DNA of 64,000 nt from Synechococcus sp. MW101C3 (GCF_002252635.1 NZ_NQKX01000004.1:124001-188000), one strand, 5' to 3'; shown: positions 53,132 to 60,818, counted from the first letter of the stretch. Made by a program: numbers and translations. Notes: generated by a model not told the origin, from the sequence alone.

Positions 53132-53365
53132 ATGCCGACAATCCTCAGAAGCGGTCCATATAGGGTCTACTTCTACAGTCACGAGCCAAACGAGCCTCCC
53201 CATGTTCATGTCGACAGAGATAAGGCGTCTTGCAAGGTCTGGCTTGTTCCTGTTGCACTGTCCTCGAGCCTTGGTTTCAGCGCCAGAGAGCTGCGTGAAA
53301 TTGAACGGCTGGTCAGCTTGAACAGAGCTATCCTGCTGAAAGCATGGGAGGAGTTTCATGGCTAA
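53132..53365 (+). CDS. DUF4160 protein (cassette 6, first of pair)
   Basis: A 77-residue protein with the DUF4160 signature YRVYFYSHEPNEPPHVHVDRD and the conserved GFSARELREIERLV helix. DUF4160 genes nearly always precede a DUF2442 gene, and the pair has been proposed to be toxin-antitoxin-like. The 3' end overlaps the next gene by 8 bp, indicating translational coupling. Pairs of this kind are frequent cargo in integron cassettes and other mobile DNA. Confidence 0.87.
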   Translation: MPTILRSGPYRVYFYSHEPNEPPHVHVDRDKASCKVWLVPVALSSSLGFSARELREIERLVSLNRAILLKAWEEFHG

Positions 53366-53618
53366 CCCTGGTGAGCAGGTCACTGACGTTGCGTTGACAG
53401 AAGACAGGCTGATCGTCGACCTGGCTGACGGTCGTTCTATCTCGGTACCGCTGGCTTGGTTCCCAAGGCTTCTACATGCAACCTCCCAGGAGCGTGACAA
53501 CTGGGAGATTGCAGGGGCTGGCTACGGAATCCACTGGCCAGATGTCGATGAGGATTTAAGTGTGGAAGGCCTGCTTCGAGGTGCGCCAGCGCCCCAGGCA
53601 AAGGCTCTGGTCAGCTAA
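53358..53618 (+). CDS. DUF2442 protein (cassette 6, second of pair)
   Basis: An 86-residue DUF2442 protein with VALTEDRLIVDLADGRSISVPLAWFPRL (positions 11-38, given by ends) and the family end GYGIHWPDVDEDLSVEGLLRG. DUF2442 folds resemble a small DNA-binding or antitoxin-like domain. The stop TAA is inside the R'' box of the following attC, so the gene fills the cassette completely. It overlaps the DUF4160 gene by 8 bp. Confidence 0.9.
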   Translation: MANPGEQVTDVALTEDRLIVDLADGRSISVPLAWFPRLLHATSQERDNWEIAGAGYGIHWPDVDEDLSVEGLLRGAPAPQAKALVS

Positions 53619-53702
53619 CACCGCTATGCACCTGAGCCGCCGCCATAACGCTATATTCTTCGCCGCGCAAACCTTGCGGCCAGGTGATGGCGAGCGTTGG
53701 GC
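53613..53702 (+). other. attC site 6 (90 bp)
   Basis: R'' AGCTAAC (53613-53619) is the perfect complement of the unusual cassette 6 start TTAGCT. R' is GTTGGGC (53696-53702). The arms are family A. Confidence 0.94.
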
Positions 53703-53720
53703 GACGATGGAGGTGATTTC

Positions 53721-54353
53721 GTGAAGTGGTTAACGGATCTTTTAGGTTCTGTAGCAACCACCGGTCTATGGGTGTTCGCCGTTTACAAGATCAGCAGATA
53801 TGCCATAGATAAGTTTGAGGCCTCAATCGGCCGATCAGTCGACAGACTGCGACGCCTAGGCAGTGTAGAGTTCGATCCAACACCAAACAGGGAGTTGCCA
53901 CAAGACGAGGCTTCACCAGTCGTCGAGACACGTGCTCTCCCGTCACCTGCAACGTCACTTCAGGAGCGGAAACTCGAAGAAATAAGGGCATGGGTGCAGC
54001 AGCTCCCAGCGGCTGAACGTGAGGAGCGGCTTCAATCAGCGCTTGCCGCGTGGCAGATCTCTTGGCACTTCGAGTTTGTGCACTCGAATATACTGGGAAG
54101 TCAGCTATCACTGCTGAAGTCCTTGAACTCTCAGTCCATCACGGTAGATCAAGTGCGCGCAGGGTACGATCGTTTTGCAGTCGCCAATCCTCAGCTTTAT
54201 AGTAACTACCCGTACGAAAGGTGGCTGACCTGGCTACGGGACGCTGCTCGGTGCGTTGACGAGAGCGAAGGAATCATGTCAATCACTGAAGAAGGACGAT
54301 CCTTTCTTAATTACTTGGTTACGCGGGGGTATTCCCTTGAGAGGCCTGGATAA
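53721..54353 (+). CDS. Membrane-anchored protein, unknown (cassette 7)
   Basis: A 210-residue protein. The GTG at 53721 has GGAGGT 7 bases upstream, a strong start only 25 bp inside the cassette. One N-terminal hydrophobic segment (WLTDLLGSVATTGLWVFAVYKI) is followed by a charged linker. A helical C-terminal domain then has paired tryptophans (WQISWHFEFVHSNILGSQLSLL, YPYERWLTWLRDAARCVD, ITEEGRSFLNYLVTRG). The last block resembles a winged-helix end. I do not recognise the family. Confidence 0.72.
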   Translation: MKWLTDLLGSVATTGLWVFAVYKISRYAIDKFEASIGRSVDRLRRLGSVEFDPTPNRELPQDEASPVVETRALPSPATSLQERKLEEIRAWVQQLPAAEREERLQSALAAWQISWHFEFVHSNILGSQLSLLKSLNSQSITVDQVRAGYDRFAVANPQLYSNYPYERWLTWLRDAARCVDESEGIMSITEEGRSFLNYLVTRGYSLERPG

Positions 54354-54366
54354 ATGTGGCACCAAT

Positions 54367-54456
54367 GCTCAACACCACCATGCACCAGAGCCGCCGCCGC
54401 TCATGTCGTATCTACAGCTCGATCTCCTTGCGGCCTGGTGATGGCGAACGTTATAC
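54367..54456 (+). other. attC site 7 (90 bp)
   Basis: R'' GCTCAAC (54367-54373), one transition from the complement of TTGGGC, and R' GTTATAC (54450-54456). The arms CCATGCACCAGAGCCGCC and GCGGCCTGGTGATGG are family A. Confidence 0.92.
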
Positions 54457-54545
54457 GGACGAAAAGACGTAGTCACAGACCCACCAAGGACGGGGGGTCT
54501 CACAGCTTAGGTGAGTTATCGAGTCATTCATCCCAAGGCATTAGC

Positions 54546-54848
54546 CTAAAATTGTCTTTTTGCCTCTCGGCACCACTTTACATACTCCAATAGCTGCCCC
54601 TCGCTGGCAGGCTCTACTCGAATTGCATGAGGGTCTCCGCCGACTGGCAAGTAAAAAGTAACTACTGCAGGGATTCGCGATGCGACATATGTTGAGCGAA
54701 TATGATCAACCATTTTTCGTGAGCACTTGAAGTGAACGTCAGTGTTTAGCGCGAAATACGGATCTGACTCCATGAATCCATAGTCAGCATTCACAATGAA
54801 CCCGATAGTCTGGCTCACATTGTTGAAGCTCTCAAGAAGATAGGGCAT
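54546..54848 (-). CDS. Unknown 100-residue protein, reverse-oriented (cassette 8)
   Basis: A 100-residue soluble protein (IGFIVNADYGFMESDPYFAL, VVTFYLPVGGDPHAIRVEPA, YVKWCREAKRQF), unrecognised. It is transcribed against the array and lies 41 bp downstream of a 57-residue gene on the same strand, probably a two-gene operon with its own promoter. The Shine-Dalgarno is weak. Confidence 0.55.
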   Translation of the reverse strand: MPYLLESFNNVSQTIGFIVNADYGFMESDPYFALNTDVHFKCSRKMVDHIRSTYVASRIPAVVTFYLPVGGDPHAIRVEPASEGQLLEYVKWCREAKRQF

Positions 54849-54889
54849 TGCCTAGGAGTCATCTCAGCGGAGACTGTACTATAGATTGC

Positions 54890-55063
54890 TTAAGTCTCAG
54901 CATCTGCTTGCCAAGCTAGCCATGCTTTTGGAAATGTATCCGAAGATGCAGGTCCAAGATGATAGTTAAACAAAGTCTTTTGCGGATAGTCCGATTTCTC
55001 TGCTATCGAATATCCTTTGGCATTTAGTGCTTCAGGCAGCTTTGCGGGAGCGCTTCTCTTCAT
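54890..55063 (-). CDS. Very small protein, 57 residues, reverse-oriented (cassette 8)
   Basis: An ATG preceded by AAGGAAGGA and a 6-base spacer opens a 57-codon frame, starting MKRSAPAKLPEALNAKGYSI and ending AWLAWQADAET. The good ribosome site, the charged soluble composition and the placement upstream of the 100-residue gene support it as real. The N-terminal MKRSAPAKLPEALNAKGY looks like a small regulator or antitoxin-like peptide, which is speculation. Confidence 0.55.
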   Translation of the reverse strand: MKRSAPAKLPEALNAKGYSIAEKSDYPQKTLFNYHLGPASSDTFPKAWLAWQADAET

Positions 55064-55191
55064 TGCTATTCCTTCCTTGCTCTTAGCCTTTGCTTCTTGA
55101 GCTCACTAAGCAGGATTATGGAATAGTGGCCATGCGCCCTCAACGCGTAGGAGAGCCTATGGTCGGTGATATAGGCATCCTGCTGTGAACC

Positions 55192-55274
55192 GCATAACAT
55201 CAAGATCCAGCGGGCTGCCCGAGAATCCTTGGCGAGTGTTTCCAATCCTTCCGCCGCTGATCTTGGCGTTAGGC
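55192..55274 (+). other. attC site 8 (83 bp)
   Basis: R'' GCATAAC (55192-55198), one transition from the complement of TTATAC, and R' GTTAGGC (55268-55274). The arms TCAAGATCCAGCGGGC and CCGCCGCTGATCTTG define stem family C. Confidence 0.93.
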
Positions 55275-55870
55275 AACCCAATGAGATCAGCTCAACGGAA
55301 GTGATGAGGTAACCCGCAGTTGTCTTTATCCACAGACCCAAGAGTCGAACCGAAAGCCAAGCACTGAGCGGGAGAGGGGAGGCAAGGAGCAAGGGCTTCA
55401 TCCTGGGGCTGATGGACCGCCGGTGCCTCAGCTGCGACCTCTATGAGGGCCAGGTCGAGGATGTGATCGGTGCCTGTCTGCTGCTCCATCAGACATGTCT
55501 GGCCCAGGCGGATGGTGGTATCCCGACGTCGTTGACCAAGTGGCCCGTTCCAGCGCGCAGGTGGCCCCATTCCTGGCGCACCTTGGCCTCCGCCCACCGC
55601 TGCGCCTGTCTGCAGGGTCCGTGCGCCAGCCACCTACGTGCGGCAGGTGTTCGACGGTCGTCGCTACCTGGAGCAGGGAACCGAGGGAACCGACGCTGCG
55701 GGATGGGGCCCCACTGGATCCGCGACGGTGATGGCCTGGATGCCTGCTGCGGATGCTGTCCGGCGGATCTCAGCGTTCAGTCACAAGGCTCAATCGAGGC
55801 AGCAGACAGCCCATACGCTCAGGAGGTTCCAGTGGAACCGCACTGGGACATCCCTACATCTACCAGCTCG
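55275..55870. other. 5' part of cassette 9: GC-rich, degraded or non-coding
   Basis: About 600 bp with GC-rich, host-like composition after about 55,380. Open frames exist on both strands, but none looks like a conserved protein. One plus-strand frame (around 55,640-55,780; VFDGRRYLEQGTEGTDAAGWG) could be a remnant of a coding sequence. It may be chromosomal DNA captured upstream of the secreted-protein gene. Confidence 0.4.
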
Positions 55871-56614
55871 ATGAAGACTCGCCTCCAACGCGCCGGTGCC
55901 CTGCTGGGTCCTGGCCTCCTGCTGTTCACGGCGTCCGCTCCGTTCCACCAGCTCGCGTCCGCCGAAACGCTGGTGCGAGCCGCGGGCCGCTGCAAGCTGG
56001 AGAGAGCGGGCAATGAGCTCTTCAACGGTCACTGCAGCTTCAAGCACAAGGCGGCCGGTGGCACCGATGCCTTTGTGGTGAAGCTCGATGACGGCACCGA
56101 CTTCAACTTCTCTGGCCCCAACCCTCAGGCCCTGCAACTGCAGACCTACGCCGGGATCGTGAACGTGCGCCACAACGCCAAGCCCGACCACGATGTGTTC
56201 CTGTGGAACGCAGACGGGGGAGATCATCGCCTCTCGGTGAAGCTCGACAACGTGCAGAACCCTGACGTGGATTTCGAGGACAGGCCCCAGAAGGCCACCA
56301 GCGCAACTCTGGTCGGTGTCGCGCTGGGAGGGTTGATCGGCGCTCTGATTGCCGGATCGGACAAGGGCGGCAGCAGCGAACCCGCCCGCGTGGGAGCCCC
56401 GGTGAGCGCACTGCAGTCGCTGGTGGGGGTGAAGGGCGCCAGTGCCGAGAGCGAGATGACCAGCAAGGGGTACACCTACCGCGGGGGTGACCAGATCGGC
56501 GACAGTGCCTTCACCTACTGGGAGCAGCCCCGCACCAACAGCTGCGTGGCTGTGCGTACCACCAACGGACGGTATCAGTCGATCACCTATACCGAACCCA
56601 GCAAGTGCAGGTGA
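55871..56614 (+). CDS. Exported protein with internal hydrophobic segment, unknown (cassette 9)
   Basis: A 247-residue protein with a signal peptide (about 1-31, ending ASA). A beta-rich domain follows (FVVKLDDGTDFNFSGPNPQAL, AGIVNVRHNAKPDHDVFLW), then a glycine-rich hydrophobic segment (LVGVALGGLIGALIAGS, about 147-163). The C-terminal motif GYTYRGGDQIGDSAFTYWEQ, ending NGRYQSITYTEPSKC, recurs in many uncharacterised bacterial exported proteins. Codon use is host-like and GC-rich, unlike the neighbouring cassettes. It is followed by a hairpin terminator. Confidence 0.7.
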   Translation: MKTRLQRAGALLGPGLLLFTASAPFHQLASAETLVRAAGRCKLERAGNELFNGHCSFKHKAAGGTDAFVVKLDDGTDFNFSGPNPQALQLQTYAGIVNVRHNAKPDHDVFLWNADGGDHRLSVKLDNVQNPDVDFEDRPQKATSATLVGVALGGLIGALIAGSDKGGSSEPARVGAPVSALQSLVGVKGASAESEMTSKGYTYRGGDQIGDSAFTYWEQPRTNSCVAVRTTNGRYQSITYTEPSKCR

Positions 56615-56645
56615 TCGCCTGAACGCTCAGGCCATTGATTGCTCT

Positions 56646-56673
56646 GGCCGCCGGCCCTCCGGACGGCGGCCTT
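56646..56673 (+). terminator. Hairpin terminator after the exported protein gene
   Basis: A perfect 8-bp stem GGCCGCCG/CGGCGGCC (56646-56653 with 56664-56671), 10-nt loop, followed by TTGGGCTTG. The T-tract is weak, but the position 31 bp after the stop fits a terminator. Confidence 0.65.
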
Positions 56674-56727
56674 GGGCTTGACTTGTGACACCCAGAATGT
56701 CATAGAACACCTTAAATCCAGCCACGG

Positions 56728-56855
56728 AATCAATGGGAGACTCTGGAAAGGCCAATACGATCGCGAGGTGATTTCCCTGCCAGTGCAGTGCTAGGCGCGC
56801 TTATCCGATTCGCTGTCTACAGGCTGCTGAGCGTGGCACGTCGAGCCGCAAGCCA
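56728..56855 (+). pseudogene. Possible IS6-family transposase remnant
   Basis: Two frames joined by a frameshift read WKGQYDREVISLPVQC, then a stop, then ARRAYPIRCLQAAERGTSS. The pattern W-K-G-x-(Y/F)-x-x-E-V-I, then Y-P-L-S-Y-R-x-L-E-x-x-x-x-E-R-G, is the start of IS6-type transposases. Only about 40 codons remain and no terminal repeats were found. Similarity was judged by eye, so the call is tentative. Confidence 0.35.
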
Positions 56856-56858
56856 AGC

Positions 56859-57587
56859 GTATGGATCGGAGTCCAATTATACCTGGGCTATCTGGCAATC
56901 TTCTTTGCCACATGGATCGTCAATAGGGTCGACTACAATCGGATTGGTGAGAATGCGCTAACCACGAAGCTGTGGTATGCGTTTCCAACTCTTTTCGGAT
57001 CTGCATTCCTTGTGGTTGCCATCACTGCCCTGGGATGGTGGCGCATGGTTCTGTTCGATAAAACGAAATCCGGCCCTCAGTGGGTTTGGATCCTTCCTAT
57101 CGCGATGGCGGGGGTCATTGTGATGAACTTCCTGGGTGTGGTACCGAAACAGCCCACCTCTGAGCTTCTTGGTTGGTCACTACTCGGAGCCGTGGGGGTT
57201 GGATTCGGCGAGGAATTAATCACTCGGGGAAGTCTGATCGTGGGTCTTCGAAGTCGTGTTAGCGAAGGCAAGGTATGGCTGATCAGTTCCCTCTTATTTT
57301 CTGCGCTTCATCTTCCTAACGTCCTCTTCGGATTTCCGCTATGGGCCATGCCTGTACAGGTGCTGTTGACATTCATCATGGGCAGTGGCTTCTACGCCAT
57401 TCGCCGCATGTCCGGCACTCTGATTCTATCGATGATTCTGCATGGGCTTTGGGACAGTGCCTTGTTCCTTAACGTCGCTGTCGGCGGAGCACCCTCCTCT
57501 ATTCAATACTCCGTGTACCCCATCGCGATCATCTGCGTCATCGCAGTCCTTTGTTGGGGGCGGAATGCGCAAGCCCAGCAAGGCTGA
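56859..57587 (+). CDS. CPBP family intramembrane protease, 5' end damaged (cassette 9)
   Basis: CPBP (Abi/CAAX-protease-like) membrane protein with the glutamate-type metal-free motifs GEELITRG, FSALHLPN and HGLWDSAL, in about six hydrophobic spans. The conserved frame extends upstream of the first usable start (GTG at 57012) through another membrane segment (WIGVQLYLGYLAIFFATW, from 56859) with no ATG, GTG or TTG. The original start therefore appears lost, perhaps through the transposase fragment just upstream. From GTG 57012 a 191-residue product could still be made. CPBP proteins mature peptides or provide self-immunity to bacteriocins. Confidence 0.75.
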   Translation, partial: VWIGVQLYLGYLAIFFATWIVNRVDYNRIGENALTTKLWYAFPTLFGSAFLVVAITALGWWRMVLFDKTKSGPQWVWILPIAMAGVIVMNFLGVVPKQPTSELLGWSLLGAVGVGFGEELITRGSLIVGLRSRVSEGKVWLISSLLFSALHLPNVLFGFPLWAMPVQVLLTFIMGSGFYAIRRMSGTLILSMILHGLWDSALFLNVAVGGAPSSIQYSVYPIAIICVIAVLCWGRNAQAQQG

Positions 57588-57689
57588 CGCTTCATAGGTG
57601 CCGACAGCATAGATGCTTCCCTATACTGTAAAAAGGCCTTATGGGTTTCTTCAGATTTGATGCAGCCCCTAGCATCTGTTTCTGAGGTC

Positions 57690-57776
57690 GCCTAACATCA
57701 AGATTCAGCGGGCGCGGCCAGAAATGCCTGATAGATGCATTGCGGTCTTCTCCGCAGCTGATCTTGAGCGTTAGGC
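57690..57776 (+). other. attC site 9 (87 bp)
   Basis: R'' GCCTAAC (57690-57696) is the perfect complement of the cassette 9 start TTAGGC at 55269, across 2.4 kb. R' is GTTAGGC (57770-57776). The arms TCAAGATTCAGCGGGC and CCGCAGCTGATCTTGA are family C. Confidence 0.94.
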
Positions 57777-57824
57777 CGTTCATCGCGATTCGGGCCTTCC
57801 AGGGACAAGTCAATCGAAGGATGA

Positions 57825-58577
57825 TTGAGCGGAGTCCTCTCGTTGAATAAGCCTGACCTAGTTTCATGGTCGGAGTATTCTGATGCCAATGCTGCGGCTT
57901 CCGACCTCATTCCTTAGGGTGACCCGCATGATGTGCTTAGCGTAGGCGAGCAAGCGTGTATCGAAAGTATAATCGCCAAACTTCAGCTTGGTGAGTATTC
58001 GGAAGCTCATAGCCTTCTCGCGTTTGCGGTTGATTCTTCGGACGAGTTCGGAGAGCATCGTCTCGTAGCTATCACCCGGTGTTTCATCAAGGATGAGTAG
58101 AAGTACGCCTTGATGCTCAAGAGGTTCATGCAAGTCCATGCCATACGCACGTTGAAACAGAGCTGGACGGACACCGTGTTTCGAACACTCAGAAAGGACG
58201 CGGGATACGAAGCGTCTATCACGGTACTGATCACCGCAGAGTTGATCGCCTTGTTCTACTACCGAGCGCTGCAAGTGTGTACGCAGTCCCCGGTCCTTGT
58301 TGTGATTGGCAAGCGTATCTTGGAAGAAGAGGCGGCCCACACTCGATACTAATCTGAGCTGCTTCGGTTTATCCGTGAACGCCGCACTTAACTTCTTCGT
58401 CCTATTTCAGGGGCTCTGCATCGAATGCTATACGCGGGAACAATCGTCGTGGTGTTCGCTGATTATTGCCGAGTTCTGCGTAAGGGCGGATATGGATTGG
58501 TCGGTTTCTGGGCGGCATGCTGGGGTGTGTTTGGCGCTGCCTTTGCTAAGATAGATCCAATTCTGCAAAGTCCGTAG
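57825..58577 (+). pseudogene. Ferritin-like protein gene with four in-frame stops (cassette 10)
   Basis: A single frame of 251 codons, without frameshift, runs from a TTG at 57825 to TAG at 58575, directly against the attC. It is interrupted by TAG 57915, TAG 58098, TAA 58350 and TAA 58389. The product reads like a ferritin-like di-iron protein: DE(stop)KYALMLKRFM, SITVLITAELIALFYYRAL, RILEEEAAHTRY (EExxH), and a C-terminal membrane segment YGLVGFWAACWGVFGAAF. Each stop fits a glutamine codon changed by C to T (CAG or CAA). The last 50 codons from ATG 58425 could be a residual small membrane protein. Fold assignment by eye. Confidence 0.6.
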
Positions 58578-58639
58578 GCGAACTCGCTGATGCAGACATG
58601 CGTCCACATCGGGCGCGACTTATTGGCATAGCGTTAGAG
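58578..58639 (+). other. attC site 10, short and divergent (62 bp)
   Basis: R'' GGCGAAC (58578-58584) is degenerate; R' GTTAGAG (58633-58639). Arms CGCTGATGC and GCATAGCG pair with one extrahelical G. The site is weak alone, but the next cassette starting TTAGAG has R'' CTCTAAC, the perfect complement, at 59368. That supports a real junction here. Confidence 0.7.
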
Positions 58640-58664
58640 CGCAGCACACAAATGAGAACAAGAA

Positions 58665-59363
58665 ATGAAAGCAATGGCTACAGCTAAGTATGTCATCACC
58701 TTGGTCGGTGTTGGAATGCTTGTTGGAGCGTTCCTTTTTTTCAGGAGTACGAGCTCATTTATCGCTGAGGCGACCAAAGCAGAAGGCACTGTGGTTGAAC
58801 TCGAAGAGTCTCGGACTAGTGATTCAACTTTCTATAGTCCTGTTGTTCAATTTACCAGTCTGAATGGTCGGGTCATTGAATTCGTCTCTTCCGCTAGTAG
58901 TAACCCGCCAACATACTCAAAAGGTCAAAAGGTTGAGGTCTTGTACCTCCCGGCAGATCCAAAGCATGCAAAGATTAATGGTTTCTTTCCCCTTTGGGGA
59001 GGTTCAGCCGTTCTCGGTGGAATGGGTAGCGTATTCTTCTCGATCGGAGCTGGCATCATCCTTGCTGGAGCACTGAAGTGCCGCAAAGACGACTATCTAA
59101 AAAATCATGGAACACCAATAGAAACTGACTACCATAGCGTTGAGCTCAACACCGCTATATCAGTCAATGGGTCTTATCCATTCCGAGTTGTGACGCAGTG
59201 GCAGAATCCATGGACTTCTGAGCTGCATGTCTTTAAAAGTAACAGCATCTGGTTTGATCCCTCGAGTTATATTCAGAGTAACAAAATTACGGTATTCATA
59301 GAGAAGGGAAATCCAAGGCATTACTACGTAGATCTCTCTTTTCTCCCGAAGCTTGCAGAATAA
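58665..59363 (+). CDS. DUF3592 membrane protein (cassette 11)
   Basis: A 232-residue protein with an N-terminal membrane segment (YVITLVGVGMLVGAFLFFRS). A DUF3592 beta domain follows (AEGTVVELEESRTSDSTFYSPVVQFTS, KGQKVEVLYLPADPKHAKING; ends of region about 40-110), then a second membrane segment (GGMGSVFFSIGAGIILAGAL). A second beta-rich domain follows (TAISVNGSYPFRVVTQWQNP, ITVFIEKGNPRHYYVDLSFL), a common DUF3592 layout. Function unknown. AT-richer codon use than the host. The stop lies 5 bp before the R'' box. Confidence 0.85.
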   Translation: MKAMATAKYVITLVGVGMLVGAFLFFRSTSSFIAEATKAEGTVVELEESRTSDSTFYSPVVQFTSLNGRVIEFVSSASSNPPTYSKGQKVEVLYLPADPKHAKINGFFPLWGGSAVLGGMGSVFFSIGAGIILAGALKCRKDDYLKNHGTPIETDYHSVELNTAISVNGSYPFRVVTQWQNPWTSELHVFKSNSIWFDPSSYIQSNKITVFIEKGNPRHYYVDLSFLPKLAE

Positions 59364-59367
59364 TGCT

Positions 59368-59374
59368 CTCTAAC
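59368..59374 (+). other. attC R'' box without R' partner (end of cassette 11)
   Basis: CTCTAAC directly follows the DUF3592 stop codon and is the perfect complement of the cassette 11 start TTAGAG at 58634. No matching stem arm or GTTRRRY box is found within 150 bp downstream, so the attC appears truncated here. Confidence 0.75.
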
Positions 59375-60151
59375 AACTCCATCCGCCTCATGACGCTAAC
59401 TTCCGCTACCTGATCCCCCCCCTGAAGCTTCCGGTCGGATACTTTCGCGATCTCCCGTACGGGACACAGCTGCTGAGGGGCCAGGTTGGCGGGCAGCAAT
59501 CAAACCGATTGAGGCCTAGCGCGTGGCTCAAGAGGGTGCGGGCTCACCACTTGAGCAGCCCATCGAGCAAGCCATCGGCCGGCGGTTTTTTCATGCAGCC
59601 CCTAGAAATTAGTGTCGTTGAGCGTCTGCTCCACTCAACACACCTTCAAGCTGCATTTCATACCGGACACGGTCTTGAATGGGCTGCTTGGTGGCGCTGC
59701 TCTCAAGCCCGCAGACCTGCAGCGCCACGCTCGATACCCTGATCAGCTTTGCCAGCGATGACCCGCAGATGGAGGCGGGTTGCCTGTTCGTGAAGATGCG
59801 CGCCACGCGCTCGCCCTGCGGCGCGCCGTGGTGGATCTGCGGCTGCTATCGAACCTGCAGCTGGAGCTTCGCACCACTTCGGCGCTTGCTTCCATGGCCG
59901 GTTTCTGCTGTTTGACGGCGCCGAACTTCATCTGAATGAATAACTGCCTACCCTTGCATGCTTCAACTGACCGATAGCGAGAATCCCATTCTCATTGCCG
60001 GCCTCGTGATCGCCGCTGACCCAGAGTGTTAAGCAGAGGTAATCCTCTCCCATGATATCCTTTTGCCCTAAACGAGTCAATACAGAGAGATGTCGCGCTC
60101 AGGATGTCCGCTTACATCTCGCGTTTGTCCAGTTGCACAACGTTGGCTAGA
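59375..60151. other. Decayed region: coding fragments, no intact gene
   Basis: About 780 bp. A plus-strand frame from about 59391 to 59742 (NFRYLIPPLKLPVGYFRDLPY, then RPSAWLKRV) looks like a fragment of a coding sequence with no start. A second, in another frame near 59785-59905 (ARHALALRRAVVDLRLLS), looks similar. A hairpin GAGATGT/ACATCTC lies at 60086-60120. GTTAAGC at 60028 matches an R' consensus, but no partner arm pairs with it. This is probably an eroded end of the array. Confidence 0.45.
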
Positions 60152-60376
60152 ATGATGAGCAGCCCAATCACGAAGCTCGTCGAGGAAATCGCAAAGGCTT
60201 TTACAGAAGCCGCTCGCGCTCACGTGACCGAACCCTTTTGGGTGACACACTACGGAGCTGTTGAGATCTATCCCAAGCATCTTGTTTATTGGATATGTGT
60301 GAAGTCTGACGCAGAGCGTGACCGACTCGTTCAAAGCACAGAATTGAAGAGCCGACACCGGTCGATCCTCGAATAA
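60152..60376 (+). CDS. Small unknown protein, 74 residues
   Basis: Starts at ATGATG, 10 bp after a CGTTGGCT that resembles an attC R' box, so it may open a cassette. The soluble product (KLVEEIAKAFTEAARAHV, VTHYGAVEIYPKHLVYWI, CVKSDAERDRL) has no family I recognise. The upstream arm and the 3' attC are not recognisable. Confidence 0.5.
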   Translation: MMSSPITKLVEEIAKAFTEAARAHVTEPFWVTHYGAVEIYPKHLVYWICVKSDAERDRLVQSTELKSRHRSILE

Positions 60377-60818
60377 GTCGACTATCCCGCGGACGGCAGG
60401 AGGCAAGTCGGCATTGGATTCGAATCGCAAGAAACAGTTAATCGGGAGTCAGGCGGGAATTGGTGGCATCACTGGAAATGAGTGTAACGCCACAATGAAC
60501 CTATCAATCGATAGAGGCATTTCCGGTCCATGGCTTGTCTTTGGTGTTATCCCTATGCAACAAGCTGTTGGCAGGAAGTCGCATCTGGTGCCGAGATTCA
60601 GTTCCGTGGGGAGACCCTTTGGTTTGTTGGAGAGGTGGACTTCCATCAATCCTGTCCGGCTGAGGTTTGCCCACAGTTACACAAGTCTTTGGATGTCTTT
60701 CTAGAAGTCTGTGCCGAGCGCGGGGAATTGAGCTCCGCATCGTGTCAAGCCATGGGCTTCAATAAAGCTCCGGAGAGAAAGCGAGCTAGTGTTTTCAACC
60801 CTCACTCCCAGTCGTCCG
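60377..60818. other. Region with an uncertain reading frame
   Basis: About 440 bp. An ATG at 60530 opens a frame (WQEVASGAEIQFRGETLWFV, DVFLEVCAERGELSSASCQA) that looks coding up to about 60,780 but then runs into the start of the next gene in another frame. A second frame from 60495 overlaps it. Neither has a family I recognise; one could be a small cassette protein or a fragment. Confidence 0.35.

Noticed and set aside
55292-55633. A 113-codon minus-strand frame overlapping attC site 8's downstream region
   Set aside because: Low-complexity, arginine/glycine/proline-rich composition and no conserved pattern; typical of antisense frames in GC-rich DNA.
57864-58340. A 158-codon open frame on the minus strand in cassette 10
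   Set aside because: The plus strand carries a coherent ferritin-like frame across the same bases with conserved motifs, interrupted only by stops. The minus frame is its shadow.
59617-59639. GTTGAG and CTCAAC as attC boxes
   Set aside because: They are in the wrong order and only 11 bases apart. This is a short inverted repeat, not an attC.
60028-60034. GTTAAGC as an attC R' box
   Set aside because: Good consensus match, but the upstream 120 bp contain no pairing arm or complementary R'' box.
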